A stretch of DNA of 64,000 nt from Pisolithus tinctorius (GCA_024663395.1 JANFAH010000011.1:558001-622000); one strand, 5' to 3'. Counted from the first letter of the stretch, positions 1 to 11,971 are shown. Numbers and translations: made by a program. The notes: a model not told the origin generated them from the sequence alone.

Positions 1-392
1 TATGCGAGTTTTAGCTTTCATCAAGCCGTCGATAATGGTCAATGTCTTCCTGTTCGCAGCCCAATTTTTCCCAGCTCCCGCGTGCCAGCGCAACCACTGT
101 CGTAATTGCTGCACGAAATTCAGTGAGCTCTTCCGTGAAGTAATGTGATATCGCTGACCTGTTGGCGCTTGGTGACAGCGTCTCCGAGGATCTTGTCCTG
201 CTCAAGAGTCAATGATACGTCCGGTGGGAGGTCCGGGAATGCAACAGCCCTCTCGGGCCAGAGTTGCGACCATTGTTTGAAGACGGTCGGCCAGTATCGT
301 GAGTATTCCTTGGTGCTCATACTCGAGTACCGCACTAACTCGTCCTGCAAAAACTTCTTCTGCTCGGGGGTTGTCCATTCCTTCCTTGGCAT
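1..392 (-). CDS. Hypothetical protein of an expanded mushroom family, 3' end off the window
   Basis: Two exons read leftward: 392-159 and 96 to the window edge, joined across a 62-nt intron (97-158; donor gtcagc, acceptor gacag). Splicing is phase 0 and joins ...TKRQQ to WLRWHAGAGKNW. The first 60 residues begin MPRKEWTTPEQKKFL and are rich in Trp, Lys and Glu. Proteins of this kind, with a Trp-rich N-terminus followed by a basic W-x2-W segment, recur in large numbers in Agaricomycete genomes. I know of no assigned function, and no catalytic motif, signal peptide or membrane segment is visible. The C-terminus lies beyond position 1. The exon structure is well supported because the second exon only makes sense in the spliced frame; function is unknown. 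Confidence 0.6.
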
Positions 393-1084
393 GTCTACAA
401 CGTGATGCCAGTCACTAACCCTAATGTGTACCGCGCAACAAAATCAAACTTACTGGCAGCCAACAGTTATAATGCAAGGACAGAGAGTCGAGACAAGGTG
501 AGGCATATAAACAAAACATTTTATACTGAACGCGTTGATGCAGAACGCGCTGATACGTTTGTCGCATTCAACAAGGAGCGCATCAACACATCTTATCTTA
601 CACTAGGTGATCTACGTTGATTAGGGATCTAGGCCACTGCATTCAAAATGAAAAATCAACGCAGATCCTAAAAGGTATGCGTTGGCGAGTCTTCTGTGTA
701 ATATATCAATGTATCTTATGTTACAGATCTCGGTGACTGCAGAAAGCCTCGGATTCGTGGAATGGCCACCAAGCGAGAGTGAAGGCAACTACGGTAATCC
801 GTCTTCATGCTCACGTAGCGCATTGACGTGTCTTCGTACAATGCATCCATGTATCTCATGTACAGATCTCGGCCACCACAGAACACATCAGATTCACAGA
901 ATGGCCACTGAGTAACTATGCGACCGGCATGTAGGAGAAAAGCACAAGAGCGAAGACAGTGATGGCGATTCAGATAAATTGCAGATCTTCAATTATCAAA
1001 TACCACAAGTCATTGTTCTCGAAACTGTGGCAAGTGCAAGGTCAGCGCATTTGGATAGCGAGGGAACCACTTCATTCTGTAGTA
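393..1084. other. Gene-free stretch with a diverged local direct repeat
   Basis: No convincing coding region. Two diverged copies of a roughly 140-bp unit are visible. Both contain a match to the pattern ATGTATCTYATGT followed by ACAGATCTCGG, near 710-735 and 846-870, and both continue into a shared GAATGGCCAC stretch. They look like an old tandem duplication. Confidence 0.4.
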
Positions 1085-1363
1085 CTACATAGTGTCTAGT
1101 GGGTAGTTCTGGAACAATAAAATGCCTCTTGTACGCATCCCAGCCACATCTGCACCTTCCATAGCATTCATCAAGAGGTCCTCCAGAATTCGTGATGCTA
1201 AGTGAATACGATCGTACGTTTCCTTGGTAGGATCATTCAGGTCGTCCCAGTGTTGCCATTTCAACCTGCGCACTCGTGACTCCAAGCCATCCACCTTGGA
1301 CAGAACGGCCCAAATTTTTGAATAATCTCCACTATCGACGTAGTTTTGGCATAGGTTGTCCAT
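1085..1363 (-). CDS. Small open reading frame, hypothetical
   Basis: A 92-codon frame beginning MDNLCQNYVDSGDYSK and ending in ...LFQNYPLDTM. It is charged and helical in character (SRVRRLKWQHWDDLND), with no motif I recognise. The upstream flank on the minus strand gives no obvious further exon. It may be a fragment of a larger spliced gene or chance. It is listed because its composition is protein-like and nothing overlaps it. Confidence 0.25.
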   Translation of the reverse strand: MDNLCQNYVDSGDYSKIWAVLSKVDGLESRVRRLKWQHWDDLNDPTKETYDRIHLASRILEDLLMNAMEGADVAGMRTRGILLFQNYPLDTM

Positions 1364-1535
1364 AAACGAGTGACAGGAGTTCCCTATTATTGCCTTCAGC
1401 GAGTGGTTGATCTGATCAATGGAATCTGGCCCAGAGCACGATGAAGAATTGACACGAAACCGCCTATCGGGGTGCGATGAGGCATGAAACTGTTCCGGGC
1501 GAGTACCTCCGACCTGCCTGGGCCTAAATCCTTGT

Positions 1536-1722
1536 CATTCCTTAGGATCGCTGAAGGGTCTCAGGTTACAGGATATGGGGAGTGGAGTGAGTGCGCACGG
1601 CAGCTTAGGGGACGATTCTGTGTCCTGTCGTTCACTAGGATCGCCGAAGGGTGTCAGGTTATAGGATATGGGGAGTGGAGTGAGTGCGCACAACAGTTCA
1701 GGGGATGGTTCTGTGTCCAAAT
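1536..1722. repeat. 93-bp tandem duplication (two copies)
   Basis: The stretch from AGGATCGCTGAAGGG at 1544 recurs as AGGATCGCCGAAGGG at 1637, giving a 93-bp period. The two copies share GGATATGGGGAGTGGAGTGA and the GATTCTGTGTCC / GGTTCTGTGTCC end. Because 93 is a multiple of three, both strands keep frames open through both copies, which explains the open frames seen here. I see no independent support for a gene. Confidence 0.8.
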
Positions 1723-2004
1723 GGATCGCCCTAGACTCATAAGAGTAAGTAACTCGCTGTGACAACTAGTTAGAAACCCGATCGTACGAAGTCTCCTCCG
1801 ACTGGAAAGAACTCTTGGCTCTGCCTCGTTTTGCCTTGAGCTTGAAGTTGATTTCGTCTCTATGGCTGAGGATGAACAACAGTCCTGAGCCGAGAAGCGT
1901 CCTTCAGAATAAAGAGAAATAAATTTGATACCTCTGATAGTATTTCATTCAATAAGCCCGAGCAGCCAAAACCTTTTGATCTTGTGTTTTGTATAATTTC
2001 GGCC

Positions 2005-2690
2005 GCCCCATGTCGAAGTTGTCAGAGTAGTAAGAGCATGTCACCGTGGTAGGAGATTTACTATGTATGCCTATTACAGCAGATAACCATATACACACAA
2101 ACGACTAATCCTAATCGTGTATTTGCTTCGTACCTATTAGCGCATTTGCATGTATACCCTTTAGTCTCCAGACGTTCTGTAGCGCGAAGAATTCAGACAC
2201 TAGACAGCACCTCCCAGAACGTCCCAAGACTATCCACCCCATGTCGAAGTTGTCAGAGTAGTAAGAGATTGTCGTTGTGATAGGAGATTTACTACGTATG
2301 CCTATTACAGCAGATAACCATACACACAAACGACTAATCCTAATCGTGTATTTGCTTCATACCTATTAGCGCATTTGCATGTATACCCTTTAGTCTCCAG
2401 ACGTTCTGTAGCGCGAAGAATTCAGACACTAGACAGCGCCTCCCAGAACGTCCCAAGACTATCCACCCCATGTCGAAGTTGTCAGAGTAGTAAGAGATTG
2501 TCGTCGTGATAGGAGATTTACTACGTATGCCTATTACAGCAGATAACCATACACACAAACGACTAATCCTAATCGTGTATTTGCTTCGTACCTATTAGCG
2601 CATTTGCATGTATACCCTTTAGTCTCCAGACGTTCTGTAGCGCGAAGAATTCAGACACTAGACAGCACCTTCCAGAACGTCTCGGGACTT
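2005..2690. repeat. 229-bp tandem repeat, about three copies
   Basis: The motif CGACTAATCCTAATCGTG occurs at 2102, 2331 and 2560, a 229-bp period. CCCCATGTCGAAGTTGTCAG starts the units at about 2007, 2238 and 2467; the first spacing is about 231 because of an extra TA. The third copy breaks off near 2680 after GACAGCACCTTCCAGAACG. Copies differ by only a few substitutions, so the expansion is recent. The near-identical short minus-strand frames inside it are a by-product of the repetition. Confidence 0.9.
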
Positions 2691-2837
2691 TATACCCATG
2701 TGTTTCGTGCTGTTTTGTTTCATATTCCCGGTCTGATAGTTAGATTTTGCAGAGTCATGCACATGTTTAGGCAAAAATCAGTTGTTAATTTGTGTATACA
2801 ACTAATAATGTTCAAGCAAAAGTCAGCACAAGACGGA

Positions 2838-3359
2838 TCACTGTAACTGAATCAAATGCCACAAATACAAAGCCTCCGCCATGGCAAGGCCATGTTGCGA
2901 AAGTTGAAGAGCAAATACGTGGTCACTTAATGCGCCATTACATGCACATATAATAGTGTCAATAGCCTCACACATATAGCCATGAGCAGTGAGATATCGT
3001 GCCGCATGAGCACCAAGCACCTGGGCATGAATATAGGTAGCTGTATTTTCAGAGTAGTGGTGGCGACTTTCTGTGATCCCCCTAAGACTCCGTACGTGTG
3101 CATATATAATTGGGCTTGTACGAGATCCAGAATCATGCCGAATTGGAGGCGGAGCTGAGGTCAAAGTGAGAAGTTGGATGTTGACGAAGGACAACATCAT
3201 CCACCCACCACTCACGGAATGTCCACACGCTTGAGAAGGCACGGATTGGGTCAGTCGAGGGGCCACAACGTCAGCGTCTTGAAGGCCTACAACATCAGCG
3301 TCTTGAAGGGCTATTCGTGGTAAGCGCACAACATCAGCAGGGAGAACGGTATATGACAC
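2838..3359 (-). CDS. Uncertain open frame downstream of the viroplasmin-like gene
   Basis: A 173-codon frame with an internal direct repeat (LQDADVV twice near residues 18-31). Its C-terminal half is rich in Ala, His and Tyr (ENTATYIHAQVLGAHAARYL). It starts at the stop codon of the preceding minus-strand gene, so it could be a separate gene, a further exon of an alternative transcript, or non-coding. I do not recognise a family. Only the length and the protein-like C-terminal half support it. Confidence 0.25.
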   Translation of the reverse strand: MSYTVLPADVVRLPRIALQDADVVGLQDADVVAPRLTQSVPSQACGHSVSGGWMMLSFVNIQLLTLTSAPPPIRHDSGSRTSPIIYAHVRSLRGITESRHHYSENTATYIHAQVLGAHAARYLTAHGYMCEAIDTIICACNGALSDHVFALQLSQHGLAMAEALYLWHLIQLQ

Positions 3360-3854
3360 TAACTGATGGATTCAGCTACTTCGTCTACTGTCACCACTCG
3401 TGGTAGTTGATCCTCAATGCCCTTCACCGCCATATACACTAAGGCCTCATGAAGTGTGTCGGTCCGTTTCCATTTTGCCCAATGAAATGAGCTCCCCGCA
3501 CGAGTGGCTCCTTCTCTAGTATAGGATTGTGATTAGTCGGGGAGAATTTGTAGTATGAGACACTTACTCAGTGCGATGAACACCGGGGGGGTTTCCGACA
3601 ACAACTGCGTAGAAACTGTCACCTGTGTCTTTGAGGAGGTCTCGAACTGCTGGCGACTTGTTGAGGAAGGTGACCAAGTCATGGGTGGTCGGTTCAGGTA
3701 GTATTGGTTGTAAGACGCTATCCAATGTTTGCATGACAAGTTTTGCCTCGTCCATGGAATTACACTCGATGGCAATGGGGAGTGGAGGTGACGACCTCCC
3801 ACAAAGGATATATGGACTATAACGACGCGGTTTTCCATTATTATCTGTATGCAT
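3359..3854 (-). CDS. Viroplasmin/RNase H1 N-terminal-like domain protein
   Basis: Exons 3854-3568 and 3515-3359 are joined across a 52-nt intron (donor GTAAGT, acceptor ACTAG) in which the branch-site-like GACTAAT is visible. The product is about 147 aa. Its second half has the pattern FYAVVVGNPPGVHRTEEG...SSFHWAKWK, which resembles the small caulimovirus viroplasmin / RNase H1 N-terminal domain (Y-x-V-x2-G-x2-PG-[VI]-[YH]). That domain binds RNA-DNA hybrids in RNase H1; no RNase H catalytic domain follows. An alternative start using an ATG at about 3889 and a very short intron would give MGDNGKP. Many mushroom genomes carry stand-alone copies of this domain. The function here is unknown. Confidence 0.6.
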
Positions 3855-3889
3855 TAGTCAGTTGAAGAGTCTGACTCACCACCCATGGT

Positions 3890-4484
3890 AAATGCCGGGT
3901 TTGGTCCCACCTATGATTACCCACCAAGACATTGTAGTGCACGGCAGGTGATTCTAGTCTCATGCTCTCTCATTTTATAACCAGTCCACTATCTAAGCAC
4001 CGTCTCCAGGCTTCAATTAGTCCTCAGATCGCGTAACCTCGGGTGCCGAATGCTAAGTGCAGTGTGCAATTCGCCGTCGCCAAAGTCCACAGTCAGCGGT
4101 CCAGGGAATGCTCGTGCTCCGTGTTACACAAACTTCTTTAGAGGTGAGTGATTAGGAAAGAAGCATCACTGAAAAACCCTGAGGATGAATCGATGATGTC
4201 CGATCACCTGCCGTTTCGCCAGGATTTTGCCTTATAAGTTTTAACTTTAATCCTGAAGATCAACATACTGCAAACCCCGAGGATGTCCAACCGTCTGTCG
4301 CGTCGCCGTTGTCAAGATTAACCCTGAAGATCGACATGTACGTTCCTTCAACTTTAAATCCGAGGCTAAATGAAAAGCATGTTACTATAGGTCAGGTATT
4401 TATTACAGCGGTCGTGTGTTCGGCTTGCTTTCAACCCCCCTTCCCTACTTGTCCTTTGTTACTGGTATCGAGTCACTGTTTATC
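3890..4484. other. Intergenic stretch with short degenerate direct repeats
   Basis: No gene is seen. A short motif of the form AACCCTGARGATSRA followed by ATGTCCRA or a similar tail recurs three or four times between 4175 and 4340, like decayed tandem copies. The region lies between divergently oriented genes and could hold their promoters. No clear TATA box was picked out. Confidence 0.4.
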
Positions 4485-4883
4485 ATGCCGCATAAATGCA
4501 TCAAGCTGATATTGCCAAATGAAACGGGACTCCACGGTTTCTCTATTTCATATATGCACGAGGAACCAGCCATAATGGTATGTGCAATGATGTTCGCATG
4601 AGCATGAGATGACTGACTTACCCCTCTCAAGACATTTCAGATTCTTATCGATGACTCCGACGACAGCGATTCTCCAACCGATACTAAGGTTCCGGTGGCG
4701 TCCAATGTCACCCGGGATGTTACCAAGAAGGAGGTGTCGTCGGTGAGCATTCCGTTCCATTATGTAATGAGCATCTTGCTTATGGCCTTAAATTTACAGC
4801 CCAAAACTCGCAAAAGGGGCGTCGACGGCTCTCCCTCGCCTGTGGCAGTGAAACGGACTAGGGGGAGTGCTCGAACTACCTAA
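4485..4883 (+). CDS. Small three-exon protein with SIM-like acidic motif and basic C-terminus
   Basis: Exons 4485-4577, 4632-4742 and 4800-4883 are all phase 0, with introns of 54 and 57 nt (GTATGT...CAAG and GTGAGC...ACAG). They give 95 aa beginning MPHKCIKLILPNETGL. The second exon opens with ILIDDSDDSDSP, a hydrophobic triplet followed directly by Asp/Ser, which is the layout of a SUMO-interacting motif. The third exon has two basic clusters (KTRKRG, VKRTRG) that could serve nuclear localisation or DNA binding. Three consistent in-phase junctions argue for a real gene. It lies 0.3-0.8 kb upstream of the KDZ transposase on the same strand and may belong to that element. No homologue is recognised. 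Confidence 0.5.
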
Positions 4884-5194
4884 AGGGTTAATAGATCTAC
4901 CCACTTCTTTGATTACATAAGTTGTATTTGGCGTGTTGTAAATGCATGGCTCCCAGGTTTCAACCTATCAACGTATATATGAAGGACCGTATACGACGTG
5001 AAGTGAATAATCCGCGGTCGTTTCGGTCGGCTTTGTTGATCGCCGTTGCCCCAGCGTCCAAAAGCTCTTGGAATGTGGCACTCGGATTCGCCAACAATAT
5101 ATACAGCTATTCATTTGATCATTTTGGTGAGAGATTCAGCAGTATCGAAAATTCGTAGATCCTCATCTTTTTTCACAAGCAAAGGGCCGAGGAG

Positions 5195-8100
5195 ATGAAA
5201 CATACACGCTTTCGCTTTCATCGACAGTATGTTTATGCCCCTCCTGCACTGTACTTACATACTGACCATTATCAACAGGTCACTTTCATGCAGCAAGAAT
5301 CGCATGTCAGCGATGGGCCGTCCCCGCCCCGACCTCCTGTGGGCCCACTTTGTTTCCGAAAAATTCCTGGCTTTACCATTCATAAACGAAAGGCTGAGGA
5401 GATGGAATCCGCATCTACCCGTCGCCACACCAAGATTCAGTTGGACATGCACGGCGCACTCCATTTGACTACCCACATATTCACCACTCCCAACCCTGTC
5501 CCCAAACCTACTGCTGTGCAGCCCGGGGTTGCGTGCCATCGCCTAGAGATTCCTGAGTGTATGGACAGACTGCCGTCTGGTGTCGACCTTGGAATTTTGG
5601 GTACAGAGCCCAGACAGACAACAGAATCTGTAAGTGAACTTTTTGTGAGATCGGACGCAACTTGGCTGATGTATTGATTAGGACTTACCGCTCCTCACGT
5701 GGTCAAAATTAGACCGTGAAGACTACTTATCAGAGCTACTCAGGCTGGAAGGTAGATGTGGTGTTTCCGGTATCTGTCCCGACTGCAAGCTTCGACCGGC
5801 TCGCTTCCGCTGTGACGATTGCCTTGGAGTTGACATGTACTGCCAAGAATGTGTAGTGACTCGTCACGGAGATCACCCATTGCACCGCATGAGGGTAAGT
5901 GGTAATACACTCGGAAGAGTATCGTACTTATACTATTGACAGGAGTGGAATGGCAGATACTTCGCAAGCAAAACGTTGAAGGAGTTGGGCTTGATCGTGC
6001 AGTTGGGCCATCCTATTGGCGAAAGGTGCTGCAGGCCCCGGTCTGTCCTGAAAGATGAGTTTGTTGTTATGCACAGGAACGGGATTCACATTGTCAGCCT
6101 TACCTTCTGTGGGTGTGAGACCGCAGATTCATATACACGACAATTGCTGCGCATTCGCTGGCTCCCTGCAACTTCCGATAAGCCCCGCACTGCAGCAACG
6201 TTCCGAGTCCTGGAAGACTTTCATCTCCTGTCATTAGAATCCAAGCTTTCTTGTTACGAGTTTTACAGCGCCTTGTCACGTCGTTCAGATAATACTGGAT
6301 TAAATCCACCTAAGGTGCTTCGCAGTTCATGTTGTAAAGTTTGTGCTCAGTCGTGTCAGGCTCGTTACGAACAGTTTTTGAGAATGGTCCGTCAATGGCG
6401 CCACCTCAAGATGCTCAAACGTTCAGGACGAGGACACGACCCTGCTGGTGTTTTAAATACAAAAGAAGGCGAATGTGCAGTGTTATGTCCAGCGTGTCCT
6501 CAACCCGGGAAGAACATGACAGGGTCACCAGAAAGGTTAGCTATATCTTAACTCCGATATTCGACTAAATTGTTATGTAGAGATGTTGACGCACTTTTTG
6601 TCGCTCTTGATGCCAACTTTCGCCTCAGACGTCGTGCAGTCTCGAATAATGAGAACGATCCAAGCCTCAGTCAGGGCTGGGCGTATTTTGTGGAGGACAC
6701 CATGTTCAAGAGATACTTAAGTGACCACCGGCATGATATCCAAGAGGTATGCAGTCGTCCACTGAATGCACTTGCAAACATTTATTTTAATCCAGAAAAG
6801 CACGTGCTCAAATCACAATGCGGTGAATATGGCAGATGCGAAGTCAAAGAAGGGTTGCAATGCAACTGGCGTTGGCATGGTTGTTTGCGCCAGGCATGGC
6901 ATGAGGCTCCCAAATGGGATAGTTGACCTACAATACGGCGAAAGGTGTGTATCATTTACATCCAATGTGATATCATTTCATGGGCATAAAACATACAGAT
7001 ATGTGAATATGGACTATGCATTTGCATCTGCACTACACCACTCAGATGCGACTGTCCTCAAAGTTTCGTACGACATTGCCTGCCAGTGGCACAAGAAGTT
7101 ATATCAGCGGATGGACCAGATGCCACCTTCTTTACAGTCAAACTTACGCGACCGGGCCGTTACGTTTCTCGTACCCAAGTTTCACCTTCCTGCCCACATC
7201 GCCTCATGCCAATGGTCCTTCTCCTTCAATTGGACCAAGGGTGTTGGTCGGACAGATGGCGAAGAACCTGAGCGTGGATGGGCAAACCTTAACCCCGCTG
7301 CTTCAAGCACGAAGACCATGGGCCCTGGTCATCATCGAGACACACTGGATGACTACTTTGGTGACTGGAACTGGAAAAAGCTTATTGGACTGGGTTCGCT
7401 ACCATTTCCGTTGATTCACTGAGGACTGACTTACCTCCCGTTCGTCGTAGGCGCTTCTCTTCTTAGGAAGGTAAAGGAGGCCGTCCCCGAGCGCAATGAT
7501 CATCAACGTGACTTTGAAGAATTAACACGGTCGCTCAAGCTCAAGTTTCCTGAGCAACTCGCTCTATGGAAGCAGCAGATAGAGGACTGGGAAGCCGACT
7601 CGACCAAGCCTAATCCATTCGAAGTCAAGAATGACGGTATGTACAGTCTCGAACAAATTTTTGTTTCCCTTCAATTCATCTATTACTGTACCTTCACAGG
7701 TATCACACAAGCTAGTATCCGCTTACAATTGGCGAAGGATGAGGCCGATGCGCTTGCGGGAGGGAGTGAGCTCCTACTACATCCAGATGTAACCCCGAGC
7801 GTTCTCATTGGCGCTGGGATTGACCTAGAGGATCAGCAGTAAGTCACCCTCTGTGGAACATCTGTTGATCTAACTCCTGCAACATAGACGATGTCTGCGT
7901 GATGCCACCGAGCTGGCATCGTGTGTCACGGATATGCACAAACTCAGGGTTCAACAACGAAGCAACGCACTGATGAGGCGAATCGAGGCATGGCAAAAAC
8001 TTCAAGTCCTGTTTATGCCTGGTGTAAGTGCCCTCCGGGACGAGTGGCCGGAGTTTGCCAGTCGACCTCATTCCCCGGAGGACATCCCGTTGTTCCTCCC

Positions 8101-8921
8101 ATCGCAAGTTAGCGGCAAAGTCGCATGTCCACCGAAATTGGCAATGATTGAACTTCGACTCAGGGAGGGTCAAGCGCACGATGCATTGAATGATCTGCGC
8201 CAGGGTCTTCGATCTTGTGCATACATGCTCAAATTCAAGGATCGTTTTTTACGTGGTCAAGGAGCCAACACCCGCGCACGAAATTGTCTCAAAGCCCTAG
8301 ATACCAAGATAAATACTGCTGCTACAAGGTACCGTGTAGCGTATCGAGCATTAACCATTCTCGCCCCCCTGGTTGGACAAGTTGGGTGGAGGGACAAGCT
8401 TCGCCCACTTGCGGACGAGGACATTAGTGCACTCACAGATGCTTACGACCTCCGGCCTGGAGAGGGACGGCGCCGTGTTTCTTGGATTTGGCGGTTATAC
8501 GGGTACAGTGATCACGCCACAGAGAAGGAATCAGATGACGGCTTTCAGGAGGGTAAGCATCTTCTAGTAGCCTCATCAACCTCGCTTTAGTGCTAATCTT
8601 AACTCCATATTAGCCATCCGTGTGGAGTGGTGCAAAGCACGCGCACGCGCACACCGCTGGGAAGAGGAGGTTAGGCTACTATTTGAAGAAAAGCAACGTA
8701 CATTACAGTTTCTTGAGTGGCACGCAAATTGGTGGATGGGCCGTGCTAGTGCCATTGCAACAGGTGACAAAGCTCTCTCCGATGGGTGTCGTGCATATGC
8801 CGAGCGTCAGGCAGAACTTTGGCATCAGCTCACAAGGTCATTTGCTGATATGTGGAAGGACACACAGCGTTTCTTGGATGTTGCCGATGCTTATAGTGTA
8901 TCTCCCTCTTCTATACTCTGA
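5195..8921 (+). CDS. KDZ-family (Kyakuja-Dileera-Zisupton) transposase, intact
   Basis: Ten exons keep one frame: 5195-5629, 5682-5894, 5943-6535, 6581-6746, 6796-6944, 6999-7393, 7451-7636, 7700-7838, 7888-8552, 8614-8921. The total is 1,083 codons with no internal stop. Exon 2 carries the CxC2-type cysteine cluster preceding KDZ domains (ELLRLEGRC, CPDCKLRPARFRCDDC, YCQECVVTRHGDHPLHRM). The WNGRYF-x4-LKELGL junction, LCPACPQPG, FVALDANFRL, VNMDY, VSYDIACQWH and the DGEEPERGWANLNP block follow in family order. The first exon is uncertain: a 52-nt intron at 5227-5278 would replace residues 11-28. One donor (GTTCGC at 7394) is weak. KDZ transposases cut and paste DNA and are abundant in mushrooms. 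The complete frame suggests recent or current activity. Confidence 0.9.
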
Positions 8922-9621
8922 AATATCTTAGTTTCAATCTTGCTGCTTTGTAACCGTGAATTGACTGTGACCGTGAGTATCTGTGTATCGCGTGCAGCGC
9001 CATAGCACCATAGGGTAGTGTTGCTGTTGCATTATTATACTAATCTTATTGCCATCTATACTACACATGTTGCAACACCCGTTGCAATGTGTTGCAGCAC
9101 CCATTGCAACATCCATTGTGTAGCGTGGACCCGTTGCAATGTCTATACTACTTTTGTTGCAATGTGTTGCAGCACCTTGTGTATCGCGCGCGGTGCCATA
9201 GCGCCATAGGTGTTAGATTTGGCAGGTCCGAGTCGTGAGAGTCACTTTCCGTTTTAAGGCTTTATTTCGTATAGTGCTACTTTTGTTGCAATGCGTTGCA
9301 GCACCCATTGCAACATCTATACTACTTTTATTGCAATAATATTGCAATAATTTGTGGTTGACGTGCCATCGTGAGTGGTGCAACAGGGCCCAACGGTAGT
9401 TACCGTGTTAGTTGCAACAAACTGGCATGAACTTGTGCTACCATTCATTACCTTAGGCATCCCACAGCTATGACATGCAAAGATACAGTTTGCAGATGCT
9501 TAGTACCCTTATAAGGACTTATGGCCTTTATCAGGGAGTTACAAGGTTTCGGACATTTTGCTGATGACTTGGTCTTGACATCCAGTCCACAAATTTCACC
9601 TTAACCTCTGCTTGCCACTGG
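8922..9621. repeat. Subterminal-like GTTGCAAT/ATTGCAAC motif array downstream of the KDZ gene
   Basis: Between 9020 and 9420 the octamer GTTGCAAT and its complement ATTGCAAC occur about ten times. They sit in larger repeated blocks such as CTACTTTTGTTGCAATG and GTTGCAGCACCCATTGCAAC. A block TGTGTATCGCG...GCCATAG occurs at about 8983 and 9178. No coding potential is seen. Clustered short repeats near element ends are typical transposase-binding regions in hAT- and Zisupton-like elements, so this may be the right end of the KDZ element. I did not find a matching cluster to the left of the gene. Confidence 0.55.
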
Positions 9622-10137
9622 GTCAAAATGGGCCATTGAAGTGATCGAGCCCAACTCCTAGGCTCCCCTCCACCCTCTGTGAGGTTCATGATCAGCAGCT
9701 GCATCCAAATGTGCATATATATGGCGCACAGTGTGTTACCTTGAGCATGCCATCCCTGGCGCAATAGTGCCAGAAGACCGCACGAGCCGCACTTGACCAC
9801 CTCTCCTAGCTCGCTAATGATAGCTGGACTGTTTTCATGATGCATGCAAACATTTGGCTATCGTGTCACATACACCAAAGTGTGTTTAATCAAAAGCATG
9901 TACAACCTCTGAACAGCACGTATAGTACGAGTGCCAGACCAAAATGAGATGATTAAGTAATTATCCGTTAGATCAATGCCTAACCTCTACAGGATCGTCC
10001 TCAACTTCCTATAGATCCAAGCGGTCATATCATTTCACTTGACCCAATACAACCATACTCTATAATATGCAAACGGCCGAGTGGAGAACAATGACACACT
10101 TGCAGCCCCACGCACATACCCAGCGAGCCGCACAATG

Positions 10138-11971
10138 TCATCGGCAAGGGTCAGATAAGGTTGATAGGTCCAGGTCCTCAACTTGCCAGCGGTTAGTCGA
10201 TATGGCAATAGATTCTCGGGTGTGAATGATGAATCGCGAAGACTGGTCCCGTTCGGTCAGTGGTCAGCTCATGAAGTAAATTCATTCTGCTCGCTACTTA
10301 CGTAGAAGGATGATAACGCCATAAATAACCTGTACCGGCAACGCAAAGTTGGATTCATGGCTGAGAGGAGAAAAAGGTGACATACGGGGAGGTGACGAGT
10401 GAGAGAAAGTTATGGAAGACTGAGTTGGCTGCAATTGAGGTAACCAACATCACTATGCCCAAAATTGTGGCCAGTTAGTTCTCCTTTGAAGCTCATGACA
10501 CGCTCATAGACATACCAAACATACTGTCAGCATAAATAGTAGTGTTTGACACTCTTCATTCATCACGAAAATAGGAGGAGCTACACTTACGGGATGTAGA
10601 ACAGCACAGCATCTCTCACCAGTATTTGTGAGATTGGCTGGAGGCTCTTAATCTCTTCTCTGATATTGGAGATCGTGAAATCTCTGAAGCTCCTAAGCCG
10701 CCGCCTCATGCTTGAGAAGACCAGATGTAGCGTGCATCCAAAGAGAGCCGCTACAGAAGCATGAGATCTCCAATGGGCCATAGGTAGGGAAAGGACCAAC
10801 TTGCAACCAGAATTGCTATGATCCTTGTAGTTCATCAGTCATACATATTAAGTGGCATGACTGCGAAGAACTCCTACCAGGTCGGGAGCACCAGTGCATC
10901 ACCTGGATTCTCACTAAGCACGCAGCCTGGCCAAGGAACTCCTGCAGGTGGCTCGACAACTCGGTCCCGAACCCATATAGCTGATAAAATGCTCATTATC
11001 AGTTCAACCTAAAGGCCAAGGGTTACTCCATGAGTCCGCGCGTCGGAGTTTCAGTGACGAACCAAATATTCAACTATGTCCATTGGTGGTGATCAGTGGA
11101 AGCAGGTACACAGGACGAATCATCTCTCACAGCTGACCACACCGGCAAGGAAGAATTGGTACTTTTGGAGCCCCTCTACCCCATAGAAGGTTCGATAGAA
11201 AACGCTCAGACGCATCACCACGATGACGTTGACAAGCGTTGTGTACAATATTCCACCGACACTAGGCATGAAGATTTGTGAGTGAATTATGCACGGAGAT
11301 GTCTCAGTGCTCACAAAATGGTATAGTAATAGAAGCCCCTGCAACTATAGATGAAAACAGTCAGTGTCTGCAATGCAAAACCCATATAAATGCCTACAAC
11401 TGGGATGACGTCAGCCAACGAGGGACGAAAAGCTTGATCATTTGCTTACAGGTACAGAGAAGCTTTCGTGGTTGTAAACTGGAACGCTATTGGACAGTAG
11501 AACAAACGAGGAAGAAAATGTCATACCGGCGAAGTACACACTGGGCGAAGTGTGAACATGGAATAACTGCTAGGATCGGGTGACTTACATGAGGTAAAAA
11601 AGACCGTAGTAACGACTGAATATACAAACGCCTTGAATTACCATTCGACGCAGCCTGCGGTTCCAGGGAACAAATGCGTATGGCTCATCTGCGTTATGGT
11701 AGTACCGCCAGATGAAGGAAATCTGCAAAAAAGATGTCACCTCAGCATGCGAGAGTTGTCGATTAGGATGTAGTGTGGCAGACCTCTTTGTCGAGGTTAG
11801 TTAAGATGTCATAGGCAAGGAGCGTTGCAGAAGATACTATGTCAGGGGAGAAGTGAGTACTATGTCGATCGGATGAAGACCAGTTTCATTACGCGTAACA
11901 TAATTGACGAGACGAATCTGGTAGAGGGTGGTGTACACGACTTGGAGTTCCTGTTCCGGTACGGTGGACAT
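10138..11971 (-). CDS. DUF6533-like multi-TM membrane protein (copy A)
   Basis: Read leftward from the ATG at 11971, at least eight short exons can be joined. The N-terminus MSTVPEQELQ...IRLVNYV is followed, after an intron at GTAATG, by AYDILTNLDKEI...FIWRYYHN. This is the Y-D-x4-L-x3-[ED]-I-x3-W pattern of DUF6533 proteins. Then come RYYGLFYL|IVYFAGMTFSSSF, TTLVNVIVVMRL, VPWPGC, an exon with RSFRDF...ILVRDAVLFYIP|MFVMLVTSIAANSVF and ALPVQVIYGVIILL. The family has about seven helices and unknown function, and is greatly expanded in Agaricomycetes. The serine codon at 11507-11509 is a stop in copy B. The last exon's frame is uncertain; the chosen end follows the SSRFIIHTRES frame and is approximate. 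Confidence 0.6.
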
